Assembly (NCBI RefSeq): GCF_005280255.1
Contig: NZ_CP040018.1
Coordinates: 1,736,001-1,800,000, forward strand
DNA: 64,000 nucleotides
Direction of reading: 5' to 3'
Source of the DNA: Arthrobacter sp. 24S4-2
Lineage (GTDB): Bacteria; Actinomycetota; Actinomycetes; Actinomycetales; Micrococcaceae
Below are positions 34,643 through 43,633 of the stretch, piece after piece (position 1 is the stretch's first letter; the number at the start of each line of letters is the position of its first letter). A program made the translations under genes and the position numbers. Below the pieces are notes generated by a model. The model searched no databases and was not told the origin of the DNA. It was given only the letters and a program-made list of their open reading frames with translations.

Positions 34643-36883
34643 TTGGAGGGTCCCGAAATCCAGTTCTCAGAAGCAGTCATTGACAATGGCCGCTTCGGCA
34701 AGCGTGTAATCCGCTTCGAAACCGGCCGTCTTGCCAAGCAGGCAGCCGGCGCAGCCATGGTGTACATCGACGAAGACACCGCGCTGCTGTCCGCAACCAC
34801 CGCCGGCAAGCACCCGCGTGAAGGCTTCGACTTCTTCCCGCTGACCGTTGACGTCGAAGAGCGTATGTACGCCGCCGGCCGCATCCCGGGCTCGTTCTTC
34901 CGCCGCGAAGGCCGCCCGTCCACCGAAGCGATCCTGGCTTGCCGCCTGATGGACCGCCCGCTGCGTCCGGCTTTCATCAAGGGCCTCCGCAACGAGGTCC
35001 AGATCGTCGTTACCGTCCTGGCGATCAACCCGGACGAGCTCTACGACGTCGTGGCCATCAACGCCTCGTCGATGTCCACCCAGCTCTCCGGCCTGCCCTT
35101 CTCCGGCCCGATCGGTGGCGTCCGCGTTGCCCTCGTTGCTGACGAGAACGGCTCGCAGTGGGTTGCTTTCCCGAAGCACTCCCAGCTTGAGAACTCCGTG
35201 TTCAACATGGTTGTTGCCGGTCGCGTTGCCGGAGACGACGTCGCCATCATGATGGTTGAAGCCGAAGCCACGGACAACTCCTGGAACCTCATCAAGGAAC
35301 AGGGCGCCACCGCTCCCACCGAAGAGGTTGTTTCCGAAGGCCTCGAGGCTGCCAAGCCGTTCATCAAGGCCCTCTGCGAGGCCCAGGCCGACCTGGCTGC
35401 CCGCGCCGCCAAGCCGACCGTCGAATTCCCGGTCTTCCTCGACTACGAAGACGATGTCTACGCCGCTGTTGAAGCCGCTGCAGCCGAGAAGCTTGCCGCT
35501 GTTTTCCAGATCGCTGACAAGCAGGAGCGCGACGTCGCAACGGATTCGCTCAAGGACGAAGTCACTTCTTCGCTTGCCGGCCAGTTCGAGGGCCGCGAGA
35601 AGGAGCTGTCCGCAGCTTTCCGCTCGGTGACCAAGCAGGTCGTGCGCCAGCGCATCCTCAAGGACCAGATCCGCATCGACGGCCGCGGCCTGACGGACAT
35701 CCGCCAGCTCACCGCGGAGGTCGAGGTTCTGCCCCGCGTCCACGGTTCGGCCATCTTCGAACGCGGCGAGACCCAGATCATGGGTGTCACCACGCTGAAC
35801 ATGCTGAAGATGGAACAGCAGATCGACTCGCTGTCGCCGGTAACGCGCAAGCGCTACATGCACAACTACAACTTCCCGCCGTACTCCACCGGTGAGACCG
35901 GCCGCGTGGGTTCGCCCAAGCGCCGCGAAATCGGTCACGGTGCCCTGGCTGAGCGCGCCATCGTGCCGGTGCTGCCGTCCCGCGAGGAATTCCCCTACGC
36001 CATCCGTCAGGTGTCTGAGGCTCTCAGCTCCAACGGTTCGACGTCGATGGGTTCCGTCTGCGCCTCCACGCTGTCCCTGCTCAACGCAGGTGTGCCGCTG
36101 AAGGCTGCCGTTGCCGGTATCGCCATGGGCCTGGTTTCCGACCAGGTCGACGGCCAGACCCGCTACGCTGCGCTGACCGACATCCTTGGCGCCGAAGATG
36201 CTTTCGGTGACATGGACTTCAAGGTTGCCGGTACCTCCGAGTTCGTCACGGCCATCCAGCTGGACACCAAGCTCGACGGCATCCCGGCCTCCGTCCTGGC
36301 TGCCGCCCTGAAGCAGGCACGCGAAGCACGCCTGCACATCCTCGAGGTCCTGAACTCCGCGATCGACACCCCGGACGAGCTCTCCGAGTTCGCGCCGCGC
36401 GTCATCGCGGTCAAGATCCCCGTGGACAAGATCGGCGAGGTCATTGGGCCCAAGGGCAAGATGATCAACCAGATCCAGGAAGACACCGGCGCGGACATCT
36501 CCATCGAGGACGACGGCACCGTTTACATCGGCGCCACCAACGGCCCGTCCGCCGACGCCGCACGCTCCGCGATCAACGCCATCGCCAACCCGCAGGTTCC
36601 GGAAATCGGAGAGCGCTACCTGGGTACGGTCGTCAAGACCACCACCTTCGGTGCCTTCATTTCCCTCACCCCGGGCAAGGACGGCCTGCTGCACATCTCC
36701 GAGCTGCGCAAGATCGCCGGCGGCAAGCGCGTTGACAACGTCGAGGACGTCGTCTCCGTGGGCCAGAAGATCCAGGTCGAGATCACCAAGATCGATGACC
36801 GCGGAAAGCTGTCCCTGTCTCCGGTCATCGCCGAAGAAGAAGGCGCTGAAACCGCTGAGGTCGTTGAGGCGGCCGCAGAGTAG
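34643..36883 (+). CDS. pnp: Polyribonucleotide nucleotidyltransferase (PNPase)
   Basis: Phosphorolytic 3'-5' exoribonuclease of RNA turnover. The roughly 746-residue protein has two RNase PH domains (first with RFETGRLAKQAAGAAMV and GRIPGSFFRREGRPS; second with RIDGRGLTDIRQL, YNFPPYSTGETGR and ALSSNGSTSMGSVCAS). A KH domain follows (KIGEVIGPKGKMINQI), then an S1 domain (GERYLGTVVKTTTFGAFI). The TTG at 34643 is chosen because GGAGG lies about 9 bases upstream and the protein then begins MEGPEIQFSEAVIDNG as in Arthrobacter relatives. The GTG at 34634 abuts the ribosome site. Strong terminator downstream. Confidence 0.95.
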   Translation: MEGPEIQFSEAVIDNGRFGKRVIRFETGRLAKQAAGAAMVYIDEDTALLSATTAGKHPREGFDFFPLTVDVEERMYAAGRIPGSFFRREGRPSTEAILACRLMDRPLRPAFIKGLRNEVQIVVTVLAINPDELYDVVAINASSMSTQLSGLPFSGPIGGVRVALVADENGSQWVAFPKHSQLENSVFNMVVAGRVAGDDVAIMMVEAEATDNSWNLIKEQGATAPTEEVVSEGLEAAKPFIKALCEAQADLAARAAKPTVEFPVFLDYEDDVYAAVEAAAAEKLAAVFQIADKQERDVATDSLKDEVTSSLAGQFEGREKELSAAFRSVTKQVVRQRILKDQIRIDGRGLTDIRQLTAEVEVLPRVHGSAIFERGETQIMGVTTLNMLKMEQQIDSLSPVTRKRYMHNYNFPPYSTGETGRVGSPKRREIGHGALAERAIVPVLPSREEFPYAIRQVSEALSSNGSTSMGSVCASTLSLLNAGVPLKAAVAGIAMGLVSDQVDGQTRYAALTDILGAEDAFGDMDFKVAGTSEFVTAIQLDTKLDGIPASVLAAALKQAREARLHILEVLNSAIDTPDELSEFAPRVIAVKIPVDKIGEVIGPKGKMINQIQEDTGADISIEDDGTVYIGATNGPSADAARSAINAIANPQVPEIGERYLGTVVKTTTFGAFISLTPGKDGLLHISELRKIAGGKRVDNVEDVVSVGQKIQVEITKIDDRGKLSLSPVIAEEEGAETAEVVEAAAE

Positions 36884-36914
36884 TCTGCAGCGCACTTGGC
36901 AGTGCAAACACGAC

Positions 36915-36947
36915 GGCGGGGCCGGTGGAATTTCCACCGGCCCCGCC
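36915..36947 (+). terminator. Terminator after pnp
   Basis: A 14-bp perfect GC-rich stem (36915-36928 with 36934-36947) around the loop AATTT, 32 bases after the pnp stop. The T-run after it is weak (GCCGTT), as is common in high-GC genomes. Confidence 0.8.
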
Positions 36948-37050
36948 GCCGTTAAGCCGAGCGATGGAACGGGCAGTTCCCGGGGCGTGGGGCAGCGGTC
37001 CGCTGGTACGATTGCAGGCAGATTTGGCACCCGTTTCTTGAAAGGCCTTG

Positions 37051-38394
37051 ATGACTGTCGTACGCCTGCCGCTAGTGCAGAACCAGCCCGGTGACACCCT
37101 GATCCACGGAGCCGACGGCGGGTCCGTTGTTCGCCGTTCGGTGCTCCCCGGCGGCGTGCGCGTACTGACGGAGGCCATGCCCGGCCAGCGTTCCGCGACC
37201 ATCGGCTTCTGGGTAGGCGTGGGTTCCCGGGACGAAGCGCACGGGCAGCACGGGTCCACGCATTTCCTCGAGCACTTGCTGTTCAAAGGCACCAGGCGGC
37301 GCACAGCGCTGGAAATCGCATCCGCTTTCGACGAGGTCGGCGGGGAGTCCAACGCGGCCACGGCCAAGGAAAGCACCTGCTACTTCGCCCGCGTCCTGGA
37401 CACCGACCTTCCAATGGCCATCGACGTCATTGCCGACATGATCACTGGTGCAGTCCTGGACCCGCAGGAGATGGAGCAGGAGCGCGACGTCATCCTGGAG
37501 GAAATCGCGATGGACAGCGACGATCCCACGGACGTTGCCCACGAGCATTTCGTTGCCGCCGTCCTTGGAACACACCCGCTGGGCCGTCCGATCGGCGGGA
37601 CCCCGGAGGCCATCCGGGCGGTTGCCCGCGATTCCGTCTGGGACCACTACCGCCGGTATTACCGCCCGGGCGAGCTTGTCATCACGGCGGCCGGCGGCCT
37701 GGAGCACGACGTCGTCTGCGGACTCGTGGTGGATGCGCTCCACGAGGCGGGCTGGTCGCTGGAGCCCGGTGCGGCTCCGGTGGACCGGCGCTCGACTGAA
37801 CGGGCGGAGATCACCGGGACTGCCGGACTGCACGTGGTGAAGCGGCCCGTTGAGCAGGCAAACATCATCATGGGCTGCCCCACGATCGTCGCCACGGACC
37901 AGCGCCGCTACGTCATGAGCGTGCTGAACGCGGTGCTCGGCGGCGGCATGTCCTCGCGGCTTTTCCAGGAAGTCCGGGAAAAGCGCGGCCTGGTGTACTC
38001 CACCTACTCTTTTGCCTCGTCCTACGCCGATGCAGGCTACTTCGGCATGTACGCCGGCTGCACGCCGTCGAAGGTCCGCCAGGTCCTTGAATTGCTCGGG
38101 GCTGAACTGGACAAGCTTGCGGAGCACGGCATCTCCGATGACGAACTGAAGAAAGCCGTGGGCCAGCTCTGCGGCGGCATTGTGCTCGCGCTGGAGGACA
38201 CCGGCTCACGGATGTCGCGGCTGGGCCGGGCCGAGTTGGTGTCCGGTGAATACCAGGACATTGAGGAGACACTCCGGCAGATCAAGGGTGTCACCGTGGA
38301 GCAGGTGCGGGAGCTGGCCCAGGAGCTGGCAGCAGCCCCGCGGACCGTGACCGTCGTGGGACCGTTCGAGGAAGACGAAACCTTCGGCCTCTGA
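37051..38394 (+). CDS. M16 family zinc metallopeptidase (pitrilysin type)
   Basis: A 447-residue processing-peptidase-like protease. The inverted zinc motif H71-F-L-E-H75 lies in GSTHFLEHLLFKGT, with the downstream metal glutamate in the EMEQERDVILEEIAMDSDDP segment. The C-terminal half repeats the fold without the zinc site (GGGMSSRLFQEVREKRGLVYS). This gene directly follows pnp in most actinobacteria (PepR-like). Start taken at ATG 37051 with AAAGG upstream rather than the overlapping TTG. Substrate unknown. Confidence 0.93.
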   Translation: MTVVRLPLVQNQPGDTLIHGADGGSVVRRSVLPGGVRVLTEAMPGQRSATIGFWVGVGSRDEAHGQHGSTHFLEHLLFKGTRRRTALEIASAFDEVGGESNAATAKESTCYFARVLDTDLPMAIDVIADMITGAVLDPQEMEQERDVILEEIAMDSDDPTDVAHEHFVAAVLGTHPLGRPIGGTPEAIRAVARDSVWDHYRRYYRPGELVITAAGGLEHDVVCGLVVDALHEAGWSLEPGAAPVDRRSTERAEITGTAGLHVVKRPVEQANIIMGCPTIVATDQRRYVMSVLNAVLGGGMSSRLFQEVREKRGLVYSTYSFASSYADAGYFGMYAGCTPSKVRQVLELLGAELDKLAEHGISDDELKKAVGQLCGGIVLALEDTGSRMSRLGRAELVSGEYQDIEETLRQIKGVTVEQVRELAQELAAAPRTVTVVGPFEEDETFGL

Positions 38395-38509
38395 CCTGGC
38401 CCGTTCTGCCCGTTGCGCCGAGGCTGCCGGCTGTGCGTTCCGGACATCCCCATCTGGACATCCCAACGTAGCCGCGTGATGATGAACCCGGGGTCACACT
38501 GGAGGAACC

Positions 38510-38968
38510 ATGGACCGTACGCACCCGGGCACTGCGCAGGAGCTCGAGGCCTTCCTCGGCCATTGGACAGGCACTACCCATATTGAGGCGTCGCCGCGCG
38601 GACCGGCCCGGACAGCGGACGCTGAAGTGGTGTTCACCAAGGCCGCCGGCGGCTTTGCCGTTCTGCAGAGCTACCGTCACACCGAATCCGGAGGGATCCG
38701 GTTTGAGCGGCACGGCATGTTCACCATGGACACTGACCACCCGGACACTGTCTGGTACCACATGGACAGTGTGGGCCTGCCGCGGGAAGCCCCGACGCGG
38801 TGCGGCTTGCACGGCGGGGTGCTCACCGTGGAACGGCGCAACGGCAGGGACACGACCCGGCACACTTTCCGGGTGAACGACGGCGTGCTGACGCACACGT
38901 CCGAGGTCCGCCGGGCCGACGCCGCGGCTTTCGCCCCGTTCATGACGTCCGTTTGCCGCCGAACCTGA
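38510..38968 (+). CDS. Hypothetical protein, DUF1579-like
   Basis: A 152-residue protein with a small beta-barrel look: ELEAFLGHWTGTTHIEASP at the N-terminus (a W in the position typical of DUF1579 or fatty-acid-binding-like proteins), VVFTKAAGGFAVLQSYRH, MFTMDTDHPDTVWYHMDSVG and LTVERRNGRDTTRHTFRV. Assignment to DUF1579 is tentative. ATG has GGAGG at good spacing. No signal peptide. It stands alone at the left edge of a less conserved stretch. Confidence 0.75.
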   Translation: MDRTHPGTAQELEAFLGHWTGTTHIEASPRGPARTADAEVVFTKAAGGFAVLQSYRHTESGGIRFERHGMFTMDTDHPDTVWYHMDSVGLPREAPTRCGLHGGVLTVERRNGRDTTRHTFRVNDGVLTHTSEVRRADAAAFAPFMTSVCRRT

Positions 38969-39025
38969 CAGCGCGAGCGGGCATTTCCGGCCCCGGGGGC
39001 GCCCGGGAACCACGCGATCCGAGAC

Positions 39026-39316
39026 CTAGACGCTCTTGGCCGCGCGTGTTGTGAGGTCTTCATCTGAAATTGTGCGGACAGCGCGAGCTGGAGTACCGAC
39101 AGCGATGGTCATCGGAGGGACACCGCGGGTGACGACGCTGCCTGCGCCGATTACGGATCCGTAACCGATTCGTACGCAGGGCACGACGGCTGAGTTGCTG
39201 CCGATCCACACCTTGTCTTGGAGGACGATCGGTTCCGAGAAGCGAGCGAAGTCGACGTGGCAGCTGGGGTGGACGGGGAGTCCGGTAGCGGTAAGGGTCA
39301 CGCTCGGCGCAATCAT
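39026..39316 (-). pseudogene. Sugar O-acetyltransferase (maltose/galactoside type), 5'-truncated
   Basis: The last 96 residues of a left-handed beta-helix (hexapeptide) acetyltransferase: IAPSVTLTATGLPVHP, FARFSEPIVLQDKVWIGSNSAVVPCVRIGYGSVIGAGSVVTRGVPPMTIAVGTPARAV as consecutive hexapeptide turns ending in the family's PARAVRTI. Full-length members are about 180-210 residues, with a maltose acetyltransferase domain and the catalytic histidine region that are absent here. Upstream, the frame is open for ten more codons (FTPSVGV) to an in-frame TAG near 39344. A complete SnoaL-like gene starts its 3' end 35 bases away, so the 5' half was deleted or replaced. Confidence 0.7.
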
Positions 39317-39350
39317 GACGCCAACGGACGGCGTGAATCCCGTGCGCTAG

Positions 39351-39770
39351 TTATTGCAGGACAGCGTCCGGGGGACGCGGTGTGATGACCGGGTCTGCAT
39401 GGCGGTGCACCAGCGCCCACGTGTTGCCCTCGGGGCGATAAACGCTCGTTACACGCAAATCAAACTGCGATATTTCGTCTCCTCCTCCAAGCTTGGCCTG
39501 CCAGTGTTCTATGTCGAGGAAGACGGCGAGGTCGGAAGTCACGTGCCTGGTGAGGCCATCAACAGCAGTGACACGTCCATCCTTGAACCGGGCAGCGGCT
39601 GAATCGAGGGCCTTAGATACCCGATCCCAGCCCACAACTGGAGGACCCCAGGGATTCGCAAGGGACCCGTCCTCGCCGTGGGAGAAAATGGCCTTGGCGG
39701 GTTCCGGGTCTCCTTTAGCAAAATCATTCATCGTTTGATGAAACCGGCCGACGACCTCGTCAAGCTGCAT
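39351..39770 (-). CDS. SnoaL-like/NTF2-fold protein
   Basis: A 139-residue protein with the NTF2-like cone fold pattern: FHQTMNDFAKGDPEPAKAIFSHGEDGSLANPWGPPVVGWDRVSKAL at the N-terminus (a nucleotide-free pocket former). HVTSDLAVFLDIEHWQAKL and FDLRVTSVYRPEGNTWALVHRHADPV with the His-Arg-His-Ala-Asp end are typical of DUF4440/SnoaL-like proteins. Ligand or reaction unknown. ATG at 39770 preferred over GTG at 39779 because AAGGTGGG lies 5-10 bases upstream of it. Confidence 0.8.
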   Translation of the reverse strand: MQLDEVVGRFHQTMNDFAKGDPEPAKAIFSHGEDGSLANPWGPPVVGWDRVSKALDSAAARFKDGRVTAVDGLTRHVTSDLAVFLDIEHWQAKLGGGDEISQFDLRVTSVYRPEGNTWALVHRHADPVITPRPPDAVLQ

Positions 39771-39779
39771 TGTTCCCAC

Positions 39780-40192
39780 CTTCTGCCTGATTGTGGCGTT
39801 CCGAGTACCGAATCATACGCCGGGGGATCCCTCCCGTCACCAACTGCCTGAATCGATCAAAACGGGCACAAATGGCAACGGGCGGTCCTCAGTGACGGCG
39901 GGGTTGTCGGCGAAATGTCTCCGATCATCGAAACGGGTATCTCAGTTCCAAGGGCTGAGACGCGACATGGAGGCCCATGTCCTTCAAGGGTCCGCGACGC
40001 CCTTCTCGATGGATACCAGTCAGTGCGATCACTCACCCGGCTCGCCTCGAGATGGAGTGCGAAGACTGACGCATTGAGGTGCAGCAATGGCGAAAAACCG
40101 GTCCCCGGATCTTCCCCTGTAAGGAGGGCCGTGACGTAGGCCGATTCACACCGGGATGATTGCGTGTTTGTGTCCCTTCCGCAAAGCTCCGG
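39780..40192. other. Non-coding stretch, no gene recognised
   Basis: About 410 bases with only short overlapping open frames on both strands, none with recognisable domains or convincing ribosome sites. Motifs ATCAAAACGGG and ATCGAAACGGG occur 80 bases apart. Composition is less GC-rich than the flanks. It looks like decayed or intergenic DNA next to the truncated acetyltransferase. Confidence 0.5.
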
Positions 40193-40438
40193 TTATGCAG
40201 AGGGCTGCGCGGTCGCCAGGGCACCGGCAGAGGTTCGGACCGTGGCCACGTGGAGGTTCTCGGTGGCGGCGATGATGCTCCTTACTGTTTCGGGGTCTGC
40301 CTTACGCCCGCCTGGGGGGCAGTCCTCAAGGGTCGTCGTCGGCACAATGCACCAGCCGGCGTCGGTGGTGACAGGATCCAGGTCATGCCAAGCATTTTGC
40401 GCCCCCGCGGACAGCCAGTCAGCCGGCTGATTCCACAA
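40193..40438 (-). CDS. Hypothetical small protein, doubtful
   Basis: A possible 81-residue product from a TTG that overlaps the end of the upstream gene by 20 bases. The sequence (WNQPADWLSAGAQNAWHDLDPV, then ADPETVRSIIAATENLHVATVRT) has a protein-like composition but no recognised domain and no clear ribosome site. It may be translationally coupled to the gene at 40697 or may be chance. Confidence 0.3.
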   Translation of the reverse strand: MWNQPADWLSAGAQNAWHDLDPVTTDAGWCIVPTTTLEDCPPGGRKADPETVRSIIAATENLHVATVRTSAGALATAQPSA

Positions 40439-40697
40439 TCCGCGTAATCGGTGCCCCGTTCAGGGCAGGGGCGGCCGGGGAATCCCACACCTTCTGCTGA
40501 AGCTTGGCCAGCAGCGCTTCGGCCTGGTCCAGGCTGTCGAAGTCGAGTTCCACCACCACGTAGCGGGGATCGTCCACCGGACGGCCGACGCGATGGGCAA
40601 GAACGCCCGAGGCCACCCGGTTTACCGGGTCGCGATCGAACGCTGTCTTCCACATCGCAAAGTCCTTGATGCCGTGTTCGATTTGAAGCGTGTACAT
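40419..40697 (-). CDS. Hypothetical protein, dimeric alpha/beta-barrel-like
   Basis: A 92-residue protein: MYTLQIEHGIKDFAMWKTAFDRDP, GVLAHRVGRPVDDPRYVVVELDFDS and LDQAEALLAKLQQKVW. The beta-alpha-beta-beta pattern with an early Trp-Lys suggests a ferredoxin-like antibiotic-monooxygenase or cyclase-type barrel. AAGGGA lies before the ATG at good spacing. It is divergent from the LuxR-type regulator 141 bases away, a possible regulator-target pair. Function unknown. Confidence 0.7.
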   Translation of the reverse strand: MYTLQIEHGIKDFAMWKTAFDRDPVNRVASGVLAHRVGRPVDDPRYVVVELDFDSLDQAEALLAKLQQKVWDSPAAPALNGAPITRIVESAG

Positions 40698-40838
40698 TTC
40701 AGTCCCTTCCTTCCAGGGCGCCTTCGCAGTTACGGATAGCCACACGGTAGGCCTGCACCGGGCACGCCCGGTATCCCAGAAATCTGGAAGGGCCGATGCC
40801 CCGCACGTTTCGGGGGCTTGCCGGGCCATACTGTTCCC

Positions 40839-42008
40839 ATGACCACGAGTTGGGCGGTGAGCCGTAGCCTGGAAAGAATTGCCCTGCTCTGCGGTTCGTC
40901 CCTGGAGGACCATGAGTTGCGCGCAGAAGTGCTTTCCGAGCTGGGGAGCATTGTTCCTTTCACCTGGTTTGCCTGGCCGCTGACGGACCCCGAAACCTGC
41001 ACGGGCGTTTCCCCGATGGCCCGGATTCCATGCCCGCAGGAACTGCCCGCCCTCATCAGGCTGAAGTACGTGACCTCGCCCGGCCGGTGGACATCGCTCC
41101 TTGCTGGTGCTGAGCCTGCTGTGACCCTGCAAACGGCAACCGGGGGAGACCCTGACCGCAGTCCGTTGTGGAGCGGCATCCTCAGGCGCTACGACGTCGC
41201 GGATGTCCTGTCCACGGTTTTTGCCGACAGCCACGGCTGCTGGGGCTGGTTGGATCTGTGGCGGAGCGCGGACGAACGGCTCTTCACGGACTTGGAAACG
41301 AAGCACCTGGCGGCAGCGGCGCCCATTGTCGCGGCCGGTTTGCGGGGAAGCAGGGCAGCCCGGATGAGGCGCGATTCCCAGCCGGGCCGAGAGGACCAGG
41401 AACATCCTGACGACTCGGACCACCGCCTTGCCCACCACCGCCGGCTTCCGGCATCCGGTCTGCCCCAACAGGCGGTGCTGACGCTGGACGCGGGGCTGGC
41501 TATCACTGGCCGGAGCGCCTCTGCCGCTGACTGGCTAGCCCTGCTGCAGCCAGGGCCCCGCCCCTACGAGGCCGTTCCGGCAGAGGTCTTCAACGTGGCG
41601 GCGCAGCTCCTGGCGCGCGAGGCAGGGGTGGATTCCCATGCGGCGTCGGCCCGGGTACCCATCGGTTTGGGCCAGTGGGCGGTGCTCAGGTCATTCCGGA
41701 TGGACGTGGGGAGGGGCGGCGAAGCGCCGCTGGCCGTGACAATCCAGGAATGCCCGGCGGCCGAACGGCTCGAGGTGTTTGCCCGGTGCTTCGGCCTGAC
41801 GCCCAGGCAGCGCAGCCTGCTGGGACTCGCCGCGGGCGGACTGGACACCGCGGCGCTGGCGGCGGCCCTCGGGATCAGCCCTTACACGGTGCAGGACCAG
41901 TTCAAGGCAGTGTTTGCCGCATGCGGTGTCCGGAGCAGGAACGCCCTGCTGGCCCTTGCGCTGGGGACATCGGCGAGCGCCCGTCGTCGTGAGAACCCAT
42001 CGTCCTAA
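40839..42008 (+). CDS. LuxR-family transcriptional regulator
   Basis: A 389-residue one-component regulator. The C-terminal HTH (about residues 315-375) reads LTPRQRSLLGLAAGGLDTAALAAALGISPYTVQDQFKAVF, a LuxR/FixJ-type DNA-binding domain. The N-terminal part (about 1-185) looks like a GAF-type sensor (VPFTWFAWPLTD, WGWLDLWRSADERLFTDLE). The middle (about 200-300) resembles a PAS-like region. No ligand is evident. ATG 40839 is preferred over the upstream TTG. Divergent from the 92-residue barrel protein, which may be its target. Confidence 0.85.
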   Translation: MTTSWAVSRSLERIALLCGSSLEDHELRAEVLSELGSIVPFTWFAWPLTDPETCTGVSPMARIPCPQELPALIRLKYVTSPGRWTSLLAGAEPAVTLQTATGGDPDRSPLWSGILRRYDVADVLSTVFADSHGCWGWLDLWRSADERLFTDLETKHLAAAAPIVAAGLRGSRAARMRRDSQPGREDQEHPDDSDHRLAHHRRLPASGLPQQAVLTLDAGLAITGRSASAADWLALLQPGPRPYEAVPAEVFNVAAQLLAREAGVDSHAASARVPIGLGQWAVLRSFRMDVGRGGEAPLAVTIQECPAAERLEVFARCFGLTPRQRSLLGLAAGGLDTAALAAALGISPYTVQDQFKAVFAACGVRSRNALLALALGTSASARRRENPSS

Positions 42009-42093
42009 AGCTCCGCCGTCGCAAGAACCTGTCGCTGTCGTAGCGAGCACGCGTACGCACGAATCCCGCCGCTGGAAACCGGACGCGGAAAAC

Positions 42094-42360
42094 CTACCCG
42101 CCGGCAAACGGCGGCAGCACGTCCACTACGTCATCCGGACCCAGGACCACTGACCGGTCGCGGACCGCCACCTCGTTGAGCAGGAAGCTGCTTCGCGACA
42201 GGAGCCTGGCAAGTGGCGGGGTGCCGGCGGGCGGAACCGGCCGTTCGACGTCAAGCACGGCAGCCAGCAGTGCCTCGACCGTGGAGCCGGCAGGGAGCTC
42301 AAAGCGTTCCTCTTCCACGCCGGCCGCGGCGCGTGCGGCAGCGAAGTAACGTACGTTCAA
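42094..42360 (-). CDS. moaD: Molybdopterin synthase small subunit MoaD
   Basis: Ubiquitin-like sulfur carrier for molybdopterin synthesis; its C-terminal Gly-Gly is thiocarboxylated and delivers sulfur with MoaE. The 88-residue product shows MNVRYFAAARAAAGVEEERFELPAGSTVEAL, FLLNEVAVRDRSVVLGPDDVVDVLPPFAGG with the terminal GG present, listed here as pieces. It lies four bases after moaA on the same strand, so the two form an operon running away from the two-component system. Confidence 0.92.
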   Translation of the reverse strand: MNVRYFAAARAAAGVEEERFELPAGSTVEALLAAVLDVERPVPPAGTPPLARLLSRSSFLLNEVAVRDRSVVLGPDDVVDVLPPFAGG

Positions 42361-42364
42361 CGGT

Positions 42365-43501
42365 TTAGCCTCCGATGGCGCTCATGCTGCGGTCGGGCTG
42401 GACGAAATCCGGTGCGTCCAGGCCGACGTGGTCCATGCCATGGGCCTTGGGCTTGACCCACATGGCGTCCTGCCAGCGTTCCGCGAGCTCCTGGTCGGTG
42501 GCGCCGCCGCGCAGCAGCCCCAGCAAGTCGAACTCTTCCCGGGAAAACAGGCAGCTCATGATCTTGCCCTCGGCCGTGATCCGTGTCCGGCGGCAGTCCG
42601 AGCAGAACGGTTCGGTGACCGAGGCAATTATGCCCACAGTGCCCAGTACGGGCCCGGTGGCCTCGGCTGAACCCGGGGCCCGGCGTCGGACTTCGAAGCG
42701 TTCGGCCGGAGCGCCGTCGCGGTCCCGCGGATCAGCACTGAGCACGAAGTCGACGGACAGGAGTTCACGGATTTCCGCGGCCGTGATCATGTTCCGTCTG
42801 GTCCAGCCGTGGTCCGCGTCCAGGGGCATCTGCTCGATGAAGCGGAGTTCATAGCCCCGGTCCAGTGCCCACGCCAGCAGCGAGGGGGACTCGGCGTCGT
42901 TGATTCCGCGCATCAGCACGGCATTGAGTTTCACCGGGCCCAGCCCGGCGGCCCAGGCAGCGTCCACTCCGGCCAGGACCTTGTCCAGGAACGGGCGGCG
43001 CGTCAGCTTGGTAAATGTCTCTTCGTGCAGGGAATCGAGCGAGACGTTGATTCGGGAAAGTCCTGCAGCCTTGAGGCCGGCCGCTTTCCTGTCCAGGCCG
43101 ACTGCGTTGGTGGTCATGGAGATCGGCAGCTCGGGGTGGGCCTGGCGCAGGGCGGAAATGATGTCCAGCAGGTCGGCCCGGACCAGGGGTTCGCCTCCGG
43201 TGAGGCGCAGTTCGCGAACTCCCAGCACGTCGACGCCGATCCGAACGATCCGGACGATTTCCGCCGCTGACATCACGGCTTGTTTGGACAGCCACTCCAG
43301 GCCTTCGGCCGGCATGCAGTACGTACAGCGCAGGTTGCATTTGTCCGTCAGGGAGAGCCGCATGTCCGTGGCGCGGCGTCCGTAACGGTCCACCAAGCCC
43401 GCAGGCATGCCCGCCGGGCGCGACGGCAGCGCCAATGCGGGTACTCCCGGATCCGAACCGGTCCCCTCCCGGGGCTGCGGCATGCCAAGCTGAACACTCA
43501 T
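42365..43501 (-). CDS. moaA: GTP 3',8-cyclase MoaA
   Basis: Radical SAM enzyme for the first step of molybdenum cofactor synthesis. The 378-residue protein has the N-terminal cluster motif C55-x3-C59-x2-C62 (DKCNLRCTYC) and GGEPLVRADLLD. SMTTNAVGLDRKAAGLKAAGL and VNVSLDSLHEETF-type INVSLDSLHEETF follow. The C-terminal [4Fe-4S] site is CSDCRRTRITAEGKIMSCLF, and the essential C-terminal double glycine is present (AIGG). The first 30 residues are a nonconserved extension; a later start is possible. Divergent from the response-regulator gene. Confidence 0.95.
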   Translation of the reverse strand: MSVQLGMPQPREGTGSDPGVPALALPSRPAGMPAGLVDRYGRRATDMRLSLTDKCNLRCTYCMPAEGLEWLSKQAVMSAAEIVRIVRIGVDVLGVRELRLTGGEPLVRADLLDIISALRQAHPELPISMTTNAVGLDRKAAGLKAAGLSRINVSLDSLHEETFTKLTRRPFLDKVLAGVDAAWAAGLGPVKLNAVLMRGINDAESPSLLAWALDRGYELRFIEQMPLDADHGWTRRNMITAAEIRELLSVDFVLSADPRDRDGAPAERFEVRRRAPGSAEATGPVLGTVGIIASVTEPFCSDCRRTRITAEGKIMSCLFSREEFDLLGLLRGGATDQELAERWQDAMWVKPKAHGMDHVGLDAPDFVQPDRSMSAIGG

Positions 43502-43633
43502 AAAATCAGGCTACGCCACCTAGGGGCCAACCATCACGCCTGTGACAAACACGGATCTTACGGAATCCCTACGGATCGCCCCGGACGCCCGCAAACCGGT
43601 GCCGCGGCCCGGCCCCGTCCCTATGCTGGAGGT

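Noticed and set aside
34667..37030. A 787-codon open frame antisense to pnp
   Set aside because: It is a mirror of a GC-rich gene with strong codon bias; it has no domains or ribosome site, while the opposite strand is an unmistakable PNPase.
39793..40087. Short open frames on both strands of the gene-poor stretch
   Set aside because: No recognisable domains, no ribosome sites and mutually overlapping on both strands.
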